Assembly: GCF_019880245.1 (NCBI RefSeq)
Contig: NZ_CP082286.1
Span: 1,630,521-1,694,520 of the forward strand
From: Halobaculum roseum
GTDB taxonomy: Archaea; Halobacteriota; Halobacteria; Halobacteriales; Haloferacaceae
Reading direction: 5' to 3'
DNA length: 64,000 nucleotides
Made by a program: the position numbers and the translations under genes. A model generated the notes under the pieces. The model made no database searches. It worked only from the letters and a program-made list of their open reading frames with translations, and was not told the origin of the DNA. This document shows positions 50,937 through 59,688 of this stretch, piece by piece; position 1 is the stretch's first letter, and each line of letters begins with the position of its first letter.

Positions 50937-51806
50937 TTACTCGCCGCCGGGCTCGCTGCCCTTCACGATCGGGGCGCGAACGAGGTTGCCCCACTCCGTC
51001 CAGGAGCCGTCGTAGTTGACGGTCTGGTCGGCGCCGACGAGCTCGTGGAGCGCGAACCACGCGACCGACGAGCGCTCGCCGATGCGGCAGTAGGCGACGA
51101 TCTCGTCGTCGCCCTCGGCGAGCACGTCGTCGTACAGCTCCTCCAGCTCCTCCTGGGTCTTGAACGTCCCGTCGTCGTTGGTGACGGAGGCCCACGAGAT
51201 GTTGCGGGCGCCGGGGATGTGGCCGCCGCGCTGGGCGGTCTCCTGGAGTCCCGGCGGGGCGAGGATCTCGCCGCTGTACTCCTCGGGCGAGCGAACGTCG
51301 ACGAGGGGAACGCCCGCGCCGATGGCGTCGTCCACGTCGTCGCGGTACGCGCGGATCGACTCGTCGGCCTCGTCGGCCTCGTAACTCGTCTCGGGGAACG
51401 ACGGCACCTCGTCGGTGGTCGGGTAGTCGTGCTCCAGCCAGTACTCGCGGCCGCCGTCGAGCAGCTTCACGTCGTCGTGGCCGTAGTACTTGTACTGCCA
51501 GTAGGTGTAGGCGGCGAACCAGTTCGAGTTGTCGCCGTAGAGGACGACCGTGGAGTCGTCGCTGATGCCGTGTTCGGCGTTCAGCGCCTCGAAGTCCTCC
51601 TTCGTGAGCACGTCGCGCTGGGTCTGGTCCTGGAGGTCGGTCTCCCAGTTGAAGCCGATGGCGCCGGGGGCGTGCTCGGCGTCGTACGCCTCGGTGTCGA
51701 CGTCCACCTCCACCAGTCGGTACGCCGGGTCGTCGGACTGGAACTCGTCGAGGTGGGACTCCACCCAGTCGGCGTCGACGAGTACGTCCTTCGCGTAATC
51801 TGACAT
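50937..51806 (-). CDS. thiosulfate/3-mercaptopyruvate sulfurtransferase (tandem rhodanese)
   Basis: 289 residues from ATG 51806, two rhodanese domains. The N-terminal one (DYAKDVLVDADWVESHLDEFQ ... VVLYGDNSNWFAAYTYWQYKYYG) has lost the cysteine; the C-terminal one has the active-site loop VAYCRIGERSS with the catalytic cysteine and basic residues. LVDVRSPEEYSGE and GGHIPGARNISWAS are standard. It should move sulphane sulphur from thiosulfate to thiol acceptors. It is divergent from a second rhodanese 251 bases away; together they look like a sulphur-transfer pair. Confidence 0.92.
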   Translation of the reverse strand: MSDYAKDVLVDADWVESHLDEFQSDDPAYRLVEVDVDTEAYDAEHAPGAIGFNWETDLQDQTQRDVLTKEDFEALNAEHGISDDSTVVLYGDNSNWFAAYTYWQYKYYGHDDVKLLDGGREYWLEHDYPTTDEVPSFPETSYEADEADESIRAYRDDVDDAIGAGVPLVDVRSPEEYSGEILAPPGLQETAQRGGHIPGARNISWASVTNDDGTFKTQEELEELYDDVLAEGDDEIVAYCRIGERSSVAWFALHELVGADQTVNYDGSWTEWGNLVRAPIVKGSEPGGE

Positions 51807-52057
51807 TGCGAACGAGGGTACGCCTCCCCGCCGTATAATACCCGCATCCCCGGCAGAGGCGGCCATTCGTCGCTTGAACCGGAAATCTTTGCCGCCGTTT
51901 CCCGTCCTCCTGTCGGGACCGCCGTCGCCGGCGACCGACCGCGACCGCCGGCGGAACCGCGGCCCGTCGGAGGCCGCAATACTTTCCGGATTCTCTGACG
52001 CGCCGCGGGCGTCGCCGGCTCGACCGGGCTTTTACCGGCGCCGCGCGAACGGCCGGC

Positions 52058-52840
52058 ATGAGCGACACCTTCGTCCCCGCGTCGTGGCTCGCCGACCGCC
52101 TCGACGACCCCGGCGTCCGCGTCGTCGACGTGCGCGACGCGTGGGAGTACGACGGCATCGGCCACGTACCGGGCGCCGTCTCGATCCCGTTCGACGAGTT
52201 CCGATCGAGTGCGGGAGATACGGGGATGCTCCCGGGCGCCGACCGCTGGGGGGACCTGCTCTCGAACGCCGGCGTCGCCCCCGGCGACGAGATCGTCGCC
52301 TACGACGACGAACACGGCGTGTTCGCCGCCAGGTTCCTCGTGACCGCGGAGCTGTACGGCCACGACCCCGAGCGCTTGCACGTGCTCGACGGCGACTACA
52401 GCTCGTGGAGCCGCGAACACGAGACCGCACGCGAGGCCGCCGACGTGGAGCCGACCGAGTACGAGCCGGGCGAACCGGCCGAGTCCCCGCTCGTCGACTT
52501 CGACGGCGTCCGCGAGCGCCTCGGCGCCGACGCGACGATCGTCGACACCCGCGACCCCGAGGAGTACGCCGCCGGCCACCTCCCGGGCGCGGTGAACCTC
52601 GACTGGCTCGAGCTGGTCGACCCCGACACGCGCGGGCTGAAGCCGCGTGCGGAGCTGGAGGCGACGCTGCGCGAGCGCGGGATCACCCCGGATCGAGAGG
52701 TCATCCTGTACTGCAACACCGCCCGCCGGATCAGCCACACCTACCTCGTGCTCCGGCACCTCGGCTACGGGGACGTGCTGTTCTACGAGGGGAGCCTCAC
52801 CGAGTGGGAGGCGCGCGACGGCGAAGTCGTCACCGAGTAG
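52058..52840 (+). CDS. second tandem-rhodanese sulfurtransferase
   Basis: 260 residues, also two rhodanese domains. The N-terminal domain (VRVVDVRDAWEYDGIGHVPGAVSIPFDE) is inactive: its loop reads VAYDDEHGVF with no cysteine. The C-terminal domain has ILYCNTARRISH with the catalytic cysteine and two arginines favouring thiosulfate. The substrate loop differs from the neighbour (CNTARR vs CRIGER), suggesting different donors or acceptors. ATG 52058 follows a GC-rich leader with a TTTTAC box at 52030-52035. The pair is divergent. Confidence 0.92.
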   Translation: MSDTFVPASWLADRLDDPGVRVVDVRDAWEYDGIGHVPGAVSIPFDEFRSSAGDTGMLPGADRWGDLLSNAGVAPGDEIVAYDDEHGVFAARFLVTAELYGHDPERLHVLDGDYSSWSREHETAREAADVEPTEYEPGEPAESPLVDFDGVRERLGADATIVDTRDPEEYAAGHLPGAVNLDWLELVDPDTRGLKPRAELEATLRERGITPDREVILYCNTARRISHTYLVLRHLGYGDVLFYEGSLTEWEARDGEVVTE

Positions 52841-52871
52841 CGCGCGGGTCAGGGGACAGTAGACGTACGGG

Positions 52872-53945
52872 TCAGGGAGCCGCCTCGTCGTCGGTGTCCG
52901 GCGGCGGCGTCCCGTCGGCCGTCGGGTCAGGGTCGGCGCCGAGCCCCGGGAGCTGCTGTTGGGTGGGGGCGCCGTTGTTCGAGAGCAGCCGCACCGTCTC
53001 CGACAGCAGCGCGACGACGAGCGGCCCGACGACGAACCCGACCGCCCCGAGCGTGAGCAGGCCGCCGACGAAGCCGACGAAGTACACGGAGACGGGGAGG
53101 TCGGTGGCGCCGCCGGCGAGTCGCGGCCGGATCACCGCGTCGGGAACGAACCCGACGAGGATCAGCCCGACGACGAGGACGATCGCCGCGCGGAACGCGT
53201 TGCCGGCGACGAGATCGACGACCGCCAGCGCGACGACGACGACGCTCGGCCCCAACACCGGGACGAACTGGAGTACGGCGGCGACGACCGCCAGCGCGAA
53301 CGGCGACTCGTACCCCAGCGCCGCGAACGTCACGAGCGCGACGACGAACGTCGCCACGGCGGTCGCCCCCTGCAGGACGTAGATCGCCCGCAGCGTCGAC
53401 GCCGTGCGGCGGTGGAGCGCGAAGAGCACGTCGTGGTACTCGCCGGGACACAGCCGCAAGGCGGCCACCCGCGGCGCGTTCGGCTTCAGGAGGAGCCCGT
53501 ACACGAGGATGACGAACACGACCAGCTTCAACGCGATGACGGGAGCGGCCGCAGCCAACGAGATCGCGAGGCTGCGGAGGGTCGCCTCCGCCGTCCGCAA
53601 CAGCGGCGCGGTCTCCAGCACGTACATGAACGCCCCGAGGTCGACGACGATCCGCTCGGGGATGGCCCCGAGGAACGCGAGCAGATCCAGGCGACGACGG
53701 TACAACACGTACGCGAGCGGCATGGCGAGCGCCACGACCCCGAGAAAGCCCGCGGCCGTCGCGGCGCCGGCGGCGACCCGTCCGGAGTAGCCGTACCCGC
53801 TCACCGTCTCCCGGAAGGGGTACAACACGTACGCGACGGTGATCGCGAACACGACCGTCGAGAGGACGCTCTCGAGCACCAGCGCCGCGAGGACGAGGAG
53901 CCCGGCCAGCAGCGCCGCGAGCGCGGTTCGCCGACTGGGCTGCAT
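52872..53945 (-). CDS. AI-2E family membrane permease
   Basis: 357 residues from ATG 53945. Seven or eight hydrophobic segments; YVLQGATAVATFVVALVTFAALGY, followed by LQFVPVLGPSVVVVALAVVDLV and RPRLAGGATDLPVSVYFVGFVGGL, matches the AI-2E (UPF0118) family whose members range from putative signal exporters to Na+(Li+)/H+ antiporters. The archaeal ones have no confirmed substrate; a role in ion or small-molecule efflux is plausible in a halophile. A Pro/Gln/Asp-rich C-terminal tail (about 315-357) is probably cytosolic. It is convergent with the sulfurtransferase gene 31 bases away. Confidence 0.88.
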   Translation of the reverse strand: MQPSRRTALAALLAGLLVLAALVLESVLSTVVFAITVAYVLYPFRETVSGYGYSGRVAAGAATAAGFLGVVALAMPLAYVLYRRRLDLLAFLGAIPERIVVDLGAFMYVLETAPLLRTAEATLRSLAISLAAAAPVIALKLVVFVILVYGLLLKPNAPRVAALRLCPGEYHDVLFALHRRTASTLRAIYVLQGATAVATFVVALVTFAALGYESPFALAVVAAVLQFVPVLGPSVVVVALAVVDLVAGNAFRAAIVLVVGLILVGFVPDAVIRPRLAGGATDLPVSVYFVGFVGGLLTLGAVGFVVGPLVVALLSETVRLLSNNGAPTQQQLPGLGADPDPTADGTPPPDTDDEAAP

Positions 53946-54063
53946 ACGCCTACCCCGTACGGCTCGGTACAAAACGATTGCCCGTGACCGACCACCGGCG
54001 GCGTCCCCGGTTTCCCGCCGTGAACCGCGGGGGTTAATTATCTCCGAGTGTGACCACCGAGTA

Positions 54064-55242
54064 ATGACAGACGAGACCGGACGCAGCAGGCGGCGGTTCC
54101 TCGGGGCGGTCGGCGCCGTCGGCGTCGCCGGGTTGGCCGGCTGTTCGGCCCAGCCGGTCGCCGACGAGGCGACGAGCGAGCCGCCGGCCACGACCGACGA
54201 CCAGGTCACGACCGAAGGGACGACGACCGGCGAGCCGACCGAGTCGATGGCGGACACGCTCGTCGTGGCGACGTACCCGCCGTTCGTGAACGCGCCGTCG
54301 ACGAGCCCCGGCGCGTGGCTGAAGCGGGAGTTCGAGTCCGAGTACGACGCGACGCTCGTGTATCAGACGCCCGACTCCGAGCTCAACTACTACATCGAGC
54401 GTGCGGTGCAGGGCGTCGACTTCGAGGCGGACGTGTACGTCGGACTCGACACCGGCCAGCTGATCGACGTGGACAGCCAGCGCGGCGAGGGGCAGTTCAC
54501 GGGGTCGCTGTTCGCGGAGGCGAGCGACCTCGCCGGCGGCGACGCGATCAAGGACGGCCTCCGGTTCGACCCGGAGGGCAGGGCGGTTCCGTTCGACACC
54601 GGGTACATCTCGCTGGTGTGGAACGCGACGATGGACGGCGGCGAGTTCGTCGCCCCCGAGACGTTCGAGGACCTGACGGCCGCCGAGTTCGAGGGGGACC
54701 TCATCGCGCAGAACCCGACGACCTCGACGACCGGCGAGGCGTTCATGCTCCACACGATCGACGCCTTCGGCGAGGACGGGTACCTCGACTACTGGGAACG
54801 CCTGCAGGACAACGGCGTCACGGTGCTCGGCAACTGGTCGGACTCCTACTCCGCGTACCTGAACGAGGAGGCGCCGATGGTCGTGTCGTACTCCACCGAC
54901 CAGGTGTTCGCCTCCGCCGAGGGTCAGGACCTCGACAAACACCAGATCCGCTTCCTGAACGACCAGGGGTACGCCAACCCCGAGGGGATGGCCCGCTTCG
55001 CGGACAGCGACGCCCCCCGCCTGGCCGAGCGATTCATGGAGTTCATGCTCCGTCCCGAGATCCAGGCCGGGATCGCCCAGCGCAACGTCGCGTTCCCGGC
55101 TATCGCGGACGCGCCGCTGCCCGAGGACTACGCCCAGTACGCCAAGGAGCCGCCCGAGTCGGTCACCTTCACGTACGACGAACTCGAAGCAAACCTCGGG
55201 ACATGGACCGACCAGTGGGCGCGGCGCTTCGCCGGCGGGTGA
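54064..55242 (+). CDS. thiB: thiamine ABC transporter substrate-binding lipoprotein
   Basis: 392 residues. A Tat signal (RRRFLGAVGAVG) with a lipobox LAGC puts the mature protein on the outer face, tethered by Cys. A Thr/Glu-rich stalk (about 28-62) precedes the binding domain. Match to ThiB is strong in LVVATYPPFVNAPST, VDFEADVYVGLDTGQL, NPTTSTTGEAFMLHTIDAF and YSTDQVFASAEG. It binds thiamine (or its phosphates) for the ThiPQ transporter. No TPP riboswitch is seen in the 118 bases upstream. Its stop overlaps the permease GTG (4 bases), so the unit is coupled. Confidence 0.92.
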   Translation: MTDETGRSRRRFLGAVGAVGVAGLAGCSAQPVADEATSEPPATTDDQVTTEGTTTGEPTESMADTLVVATYPPFVNAPSTSPGAWLKREFESEYDATLVYQTPDSELNYYIERAVQGVDFEADVYVGLDTGQLIDVDSQRGEGQFTGSLFAEASDLAGGDAIKDGLRFDPEGRAVPFDTGYISLVWNATMDGGEFVAPETFEDLTAAEFEGDLIAQNPTTSTTGEAFMLHTIDAFGEDGYLDYWERLQDNGVTVLGNWSDSYSAYLNEEAPMVVSYSTDQVFASAEGQDLDKHQIRFLNDQGYANPEGMARFADSDAPRLAERFMEFMLRPEIQAGIAQRNVAFPAIADAPLPEDYAQYAKEPPESVTFTYDELEANLGTWTDQWARRFAGG

Positions 55243-56948
55243 ACGGGGTTCGGACGGCCAGTCCAACCGCCGTCGCCGAGCGGTTCGCGCTGCCACTGCT
55301 GGCGGCCGTCACGGCCCTCCTCCTCGCGCTGCTGTTCTACTACCCGATCGCGACGGTGTTCGTCGACGCCGTCGTCGAGGACGGCCGGCTCACCTTCGGG
55401 CCCCTCGTCGAGGTGGCCACCGACGAGTTCTACCTCGGCCGCGTACTGGGGTTCACCGCCTACCAGGCGCTGCTGTCGACCCTGCTGAGCGTCCTGCTCG
55501 GGCTGCCGGGGGCGTGGGTGCTCGCGCGCTTCGAGTTCCGCGGGCGCGACACGCTCCGGTCGGTGACGATGGTGCCGTTCGTCGTCCCGTCGGTGCTCGT
55601 CGCCGCGGCGTTTTACGCCACCTTCGGCGCGAACGGGACGCTCAACGCCGCGCTGTCGGCGATCGGGCTCCCCCGTGTCGACCTGCTCCCGTCGCTCGGG
55701 GCGATCCTCGTCGCGCACGCGTTCTACAACGCGCCGCTGGTGACGCGGGTGGTCGCCGCCGCGTGGGAATCGGTCGACGCCGGCGCCGTCGAGACCGCCC
55801 GCTCGCTGGGCGCCTCGCGGCGGCGGGCGTTCCGCGACGTGGTGCTCCCGCAGTTGCTCCCGGCGATCCTGACGGGCGCGACGCTGACGTTCGTGTTCAC
55901 GTTCGCGACGTTCGCCATCCCGCTGGCGCTGGGGGGCTCGCAGTACGCCACCATCGAGGTGTTCATCTACTCGGCCCGCCAGCAGCTGGAGTACGGCCGC
56001 GCCGCGTCGCTGGCGGTGCTCGAAACCGGCGTCTCGCTGTCGCTGATGGCGCTCTACCTCCGGTACGAGCGCGCGCAGGCGGCCGAGCGCCGCGGGATCC
56101 GGACGCTCGTTCGCCGGCCGCTGTGGCCCGACTCGTGGACCCGCGGGCGGGCCCTCCGCCGGCTCGCGATCGCCGGCTACGCCGTCGTCGTCGCGCTGGT
56201 GTTCGTCGCGCCGCTCGCGAGCATGCTCTACGCCAGCGTCAGCGTCGACGGACGGTTCACGCTCGACGCCTACCGGTTCCTCGTCGAACGGCAGGCCACC
56301 GGCGCGGCCTTCCAGGTGAAGCCGCTCCCCGCGATCGTCAACTCGCTCGTCTTCGGGGCGGCGACGCTCCTCCTCGCGGTCCCGCTGGGCGTCGTGATGG
56401 GCGTGCTCACGACCCGGCGGTTCCGCGGGCGCTGGCTCGTCGACGCGCTGTCGATGGCGCCGCTCGTGGTGTCGGGGATCGTCGTCGGCCTCGGGCTGCT
56501 CCGCGGGCTCGTGTTCGGGTTCGAGGCGTTCGGCTACCGGTTCACCGTCACCGGCGCCGTCGCCATCGTCGCCGCCCACGCCGTCGCCGCCTACCCGTTC
56601 GTCGTGCGGACGGTCGCGCCGCCGCTGGACTCGCTGGACCGGGCGCTCGTCGACTCGGCGCGTGCGCTGGGCGCCTCCCGGGCGCGGGCCGTCCTCGACG
56701 TGGAGCTGCCGCTCGTGTGGCCGGGCGTCGTCGCCGGCGCCGCCTTCGCCTTCGCCATCTCCATCGGCGAGTTCGACGCCACCGTCATCCTCGCGGAGGG
56801 CGGCGGCACCTACACCATGCCCGTCGCCGTCGAGCGCTTCATCGGCCGGCGGCTCGGCCCCGCGACGGCGATGGGCACCGTGTTGCTGGCGGTGACGGCC
56901 GCCTCGTTCGTCGTCATCGAGCGCGTCGGGGGTGAGTTCCGTGGGTGA
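55239..56948 (+). CDS. thiP: thiamine ABC transporter permease (two fused permease domains)
   Basis: 569 residues from GTG 55239 inside the thiB stop. Two homologous halves, each with about six helices: the coupling-helix EAA motifs are ETARSLGASRRRAFRDVVLPQ at about 185 and DSARALGASRARAVLDVELPL at about 475, both good. GSQYATIEVFIYSARQ and GEFDATVILAEGGGTYTMPVAVE are matching loops. Like bacterial ThiP, the fusion forms the full channel. It works with ThiB outside and ThiQ inside. It overlaps ThiQ by 17 bases, consistent with one mRNA. Confidence 0.93.
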   Translation: MNGVRTASPTAVAERFALPLLAAVTALLLALLFYYPIATVFVDAVVEDGRLTFGPLVEVATDEFYLGRVLGFTAYQALLSTLLSVLLGLPGAWVLARFEFRGRDTLRSVTMVPFVVPSVLVAAAFYATFGANGTLNAALSAIGLPRVDLLPSLGAILVAHAFYNAPLVTRVVAAAWESVDAGAVETARSLGASRRRAFRDVVLPQLLPAILTGATLTFVFTFATFAIPLALGGSQYATIEVFIYSARQQLEYGRAASLAVLETGVSLSLMALYLRYERAQAAERRGIRTLVRRPLWPDSWTRGRALRRLAIAGYAVVVALVFVAPLASMLYASVSVDGRFTLDAYRFLVERQATGAAFQVKPLPAIVNSLVFGAATLLLAVPLGVVMGVLTTRRFRGRWLVDALSMAPLVVSGIVVGLGLLRGLVFGFEAFGYRFTVTGAVAIVAAHAVAAYPFVVRTVAPPLDSLDRALVDSARALGASRARAVLDVELPLVWPGVVAGAAFAFAISIGEFDATVILAEGGGTYTMPVAVERFIGRRLGPATAMGTVLLAVTAASFVVIERVGGEFRG

Positions 56949-58224
56949 GGAGTCCCCGTCGTCCGGGCGGTCGGACTCGGCGGGTCCGCCAGATCGATCA
57001 GGGTCGCGCGAGCGCTCCGACCCGGCGGTTCGACTGGAGAACCTCCGGGTCGAATACGGGTCGACCACCGCGCTCGACGGCATCGACCTGGCGGTCGACG
57101 AGGGGGAGTTCTTCACGCTCGTCGGCCCCTCGGGGTGCGGCAAAACCACCACACTGCGGTGTCTCGCGGGGTTCGAGGAGCCGACCGCCGGGTCGGTTCA
57201 CATCGGCGGCGAGTCGATGGCGGGGGTTCCACCCGAAGCGAGGGGGGTCGGCGTCGTGTTCCAGAGCTACGCGCTGTTCCCCCACATGACCGTCGGCGAG
57301 AACGTCGCCTACGGCCTCCGCTTCTCGGGGGCGCCGGAGGGAACCACGAAGGACGAACGCGTGACTGAGCTGCTGGAGCTGGTCGATCTGCCGGGGTTCA
57401 CCGACCGCGACCCCGACACCCTCTCGGGGGGCCAACAGCAGCGGGTGGCGCTGGCGCGGGCGCTGGCGCCCGAGCCGCGGCTGCTCCTGCTCGACGAGCC
57501 GATGTCGGCGCTGGACGCGCGCCTGCGCGAGCGGCTCCGTGTGCAGGTGCGGGCGATCCAGCGCGAACTCGACATCACGACGGTGTACGTCACCCACGAC
57601 CAGGAGGAGGCGCTGTCGGTCTCCGACCGCGTCGCCGTGATCGACGACGGCGGGATCGAGCAGGTCGGCCCGCCCCGCGAGCTGTACGACGCGCCGGCGA
57701 CGCGGTTCGTCGCGGAATTCCTCGGCGACAACAACGTGTTCGCGGGGTCGGTCGTCGCGGCCGGCGGCGACCGCGCCCGCGACGCGGCGACCGCGCGGAG
57801 CGACGGCGGCGACCCGCTGCGCCTCCGCGTCGACGGGGGCGGGACGCTCCCCCTCCCGAGCGACGCGGCGACTGACATCCGCGACGGCGACCGACTCGTC
57901 GTCTGCGTGCGTCCCGAACGGGTCCGGGTCCGTCGCGGGCGCGACGACGGCGACCGGGGCCACGACGGCCGCGGCAGCAGGGACGACCGCGACGGCCCGG
58001 AACCGGCGGCCGACATGTCGCGGGACGGGGCGACCGATGCCGCCACGTGGTTGTCGGCGACCGTCCAGGGTTCCGAGTTCCTCGGGGACGCGACGCGGCT
58101 CCACTCCGACTGGGACGGGGTCGACGTGACCGCCCGAACAGCCGGCGACCGGTCCTTCGACGCGGGCGACGCCGTGGCCCTCGGCGTCGCCCCCGAGGAC
58201 GTTCGCGTCGTCGAGCGGGAGTGA
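56932..58224 (+). CDS. thiQ: thiamine ABC transporter ATPase
   Basis: 430 residues. Walker A GPSGCGKTTTL, Q-loop VVFQSYALFPHMTVGEN, signature LSGGQQQRVALARAL, Walker B LLLLDEPMSALD, H-loop VYVTHDQEEAL. A C-terminal TOBE domain (about 265-430) has an Asp/Arg-rich insert, characteristic of large haloarchaeal ATPases. GTG 56932 overlaps thiP; GTG 56941 in the same frame is an alternative. It hydrolyses ATP to drive import. The C-terminal regulatory extension is longer than bacterial ThiQ (about 230 residues) and looks like an iron/polyamine-type ATPase; I infer thiamine by context. Confidence 0.9.
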   Translation: MSSVGEESPSSGRSDSAGPPDRSGSRERSDPAVRLENLRVEYGSTTALDGIDLAVDEGEFFTLVGPSGCGKTTTLRCLAGFEEPTAGSVHIGGESMAGVPPEARGVGVVFQSYALFPHMTVGENVAYGLRFSGAPEGTTKDERVTELLELVDLPGFTDRDPDTLSGGQQQRVALARALAPEPRLLLLDEPMSALDARLRERLRVQVRAIQRELDITTVYVTHDQEEALSVSDRVAVIDDGGIEQVGPPRELYDAPATRFVAEFLGDNNVFAGSVVAAGGDRARDAATARSDGGDPLRLRVDGGGTLPLPSDAATDIRDGDRLVVCVRPERVRVRRGRDDGDRGHDGRGSRDDRDGPEPAADMSRDGATDAATWLSATVQGSEFLGDATRLHSDWDGVDVTARTAGDRSFDAGDAVALGVAPEDVRVVERE

Positions 58225-58284
58225 CCGGCCGCACGCGGACGTACCCGCCGGCGGCCCCGGTCCGTCTTCTCGGGGCGCTTTCCG

Positions 58285-58977
58285 TCAGGGCGCCACGCCG
58301 ACGGTGAGCAGCGTCCCGAGCTCGCGGTAGCGCTCGACCATCGCCTCTCGCGTGTCCCACGAGTCGGTGGGGAACTCCTCGGCCGGCGGGATGTCGGTCT
58401 CGCGGTCGGCGACGTTGTCCTGTTCGGCGACGTGAAGGCCGGCCTCGCGGAAGGCGTCGCGGTACCGGGCGGCGTCCCAGCGGGTCATGTCGACGGAGAT
58501 GTTCTCCTGCCAGTCGTGGCTGTGGACGTTCTCCTCGTAGTAGTTGACCGCACAGTAGAACGTCCCGCCGGGCTTCAGCACGCGCGCGACCTCCCGAAGC
58601 GTCTCGTGGGGGTCGTCGCTGTAGTAGAACGCCTCCATGGTGAACGCGTGATCCAGCGAGTCGTCCGCGAAGGGGAGGTGGCCGAAGTCGCCGACGACGA
58701 ACCCCAGGTCGGCCGCCGTCGCCGCGTCGAGGGCGTACTCGCGGGCGTTGCGGGCCATCTCGGGGGCGCCGTCGAGCCCGTAGCCGCGGGTCATCCCCGT
58801 GGACTCGGCGAGCGCGCGCAGCGCGTAGCCGCTGCCGGTGCCCAGATCGAGCACGCGGTCGCCGTCCTCGACGGGCATCCGCGAGAGCACGTGCTTGGCG
58901 GTGTGCCAGTGGCGCTCCTCCATCCCCTTGTCGCGGCCGTCGGCGGCCCAGGCGTCGAACTCGTCGCGAACGCTCAT
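58285..58977 (-). CDS. class I SAM-dependent methyltransferase
   Basis: 230 residues. Motif I is VLDLGTGSGYALRALA, motif II region FVVGDFGHLPFADDSLDHAFTMEAFYY, and motif III VLKPGGTFYCAVNYYEENVHSHDW. The N-terminus (VRDEFDAWAADGRDKGMEERHWHTAKHVL) is a small helical cap. It resembles methyltransferases acting on small molecules or quinones, but the acceptor loop (YYEENVHSHDWQENISVDM) is not one I recognise. It is convergent with thiQ (60 bases). Substrate unknown. Confidence 0.88.
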   Translation of the reverse strand: MSVRDEFDAWAADGRDKGMEERHWHTAKHVLSRMPVEDGDRVLDLGTGSGYALRALAESTGMTRGYGLDGAPEMARNAREYALDAATAADLGFVVGDFGHLPFADDSLDHAFTMEAFYYSDDPHETLREVARVLKPGGTFYCAVNYYEENVHSHDWQENISVDMTRWDAARYRDAFREAGLHVAEQDNVADRETDIPPAEEFPTDSWDTREAMVERYRELGTLLTVGVAP

Positions 58978-59128
58978 GTCCGCGAGTTCTCGCTCGACGC
59001 CTAATATCCCGCCGGTGTCGCCCGCGGCGGGATGGGGCAGGGTGGGCGGGACAGCGGGACGGGCGGGCAGGGCGGGGGCGTCGAGCGCGGGGTGAGGCTT
59101 TAGGGTGAATGCGGGCCAAGCGGAGGGT

Positions 59129-59557
59129 ATGCACGTCCGGGACGCGGTGGAGGCGGACGCCGAGGCGCTGGCGGCGATCGCCGACGCGCCGTCGGATGCG
59201 ATGCGGGGACTGGTCCACGACCGGACGGTTCGCGTCGCCGTCGAGGAGGAGGCGGCGACCGACCCGAACGAGGACGTCGACGCGGACCCCGACGATCACC
59301 TGGGGTTCGTCAGCTTCGACGTCCGCGGCGACACGGTTCACGTCACGCAGTTCGGCGGCACGCGCGAGGCCGCCGAGCGGCTGCTCGCCGAACCGTTGCG
59401 CTTCGCCGCGACCGAGGGGATGGGCGTCGAGTTGCTCGTGATCGAGGGCGAGGAGGACCTCCGGGCGGCCGCCGAGAGCGCCGGCTTCGAGGCGGACGGC
59501 CCGGGTCCGCGCTTCGAGGGAAAGGCGACGACGCGATACCGCGTGGAGGAGGCGTAG
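59129..59557 (+). CDS. GNAT-like haloarchaeal protein
   Basis: 142 residues. The fold pattern is GNAT: VRDAVEADAEALAAIADAPSDAMRGLVHD, then strands FVSFDVRGDTVHVTQFGG and a helix REAAERLLAEPLRFAATEGMG, ending LLVIEGEEDLRAAAESAGFEADG. The acetyl-CoA loop R/Q-x-x-G-x-G/A is not clear (FGGTREAAER), so acetyltransferase activity is doubtful. ATG 59129 with an upstream GGAGGG is favoured over ATG 59108. Small and acidic. Unknown substrate. Confidence 0.7.
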   Translation: MHVRDAVEADAEALAAIADAPSDAMRGLVHDRTVRVAVEEEAATDPNEDVDADPDDHLGFVSFDVRGDTVHVTQFGGTREAAERLLAEPLRFAATEGMGVELLVIEGEEDLRAAAESAGFEADGPGPRFEGKATTRYRVEEA

Positions 59558-59688
59558 CGGGGCGATACATCGCCGTTCGTACCGGACTCCGAGGTCCTCG
59601 CGCGCGACACTCCCACTGAGTGAGATATCCCATGGTTTCGGGTGGAACCGTTGGCGCGAGACGGACGTGAGTCGGGCGCGGGCCCGCG

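Noticed and set aside
53946-54063. TPP riboswitch upstream of thiB
   Set aside because: No matching conserved helices or CUGAGA-like core are visible in the 118 bases.
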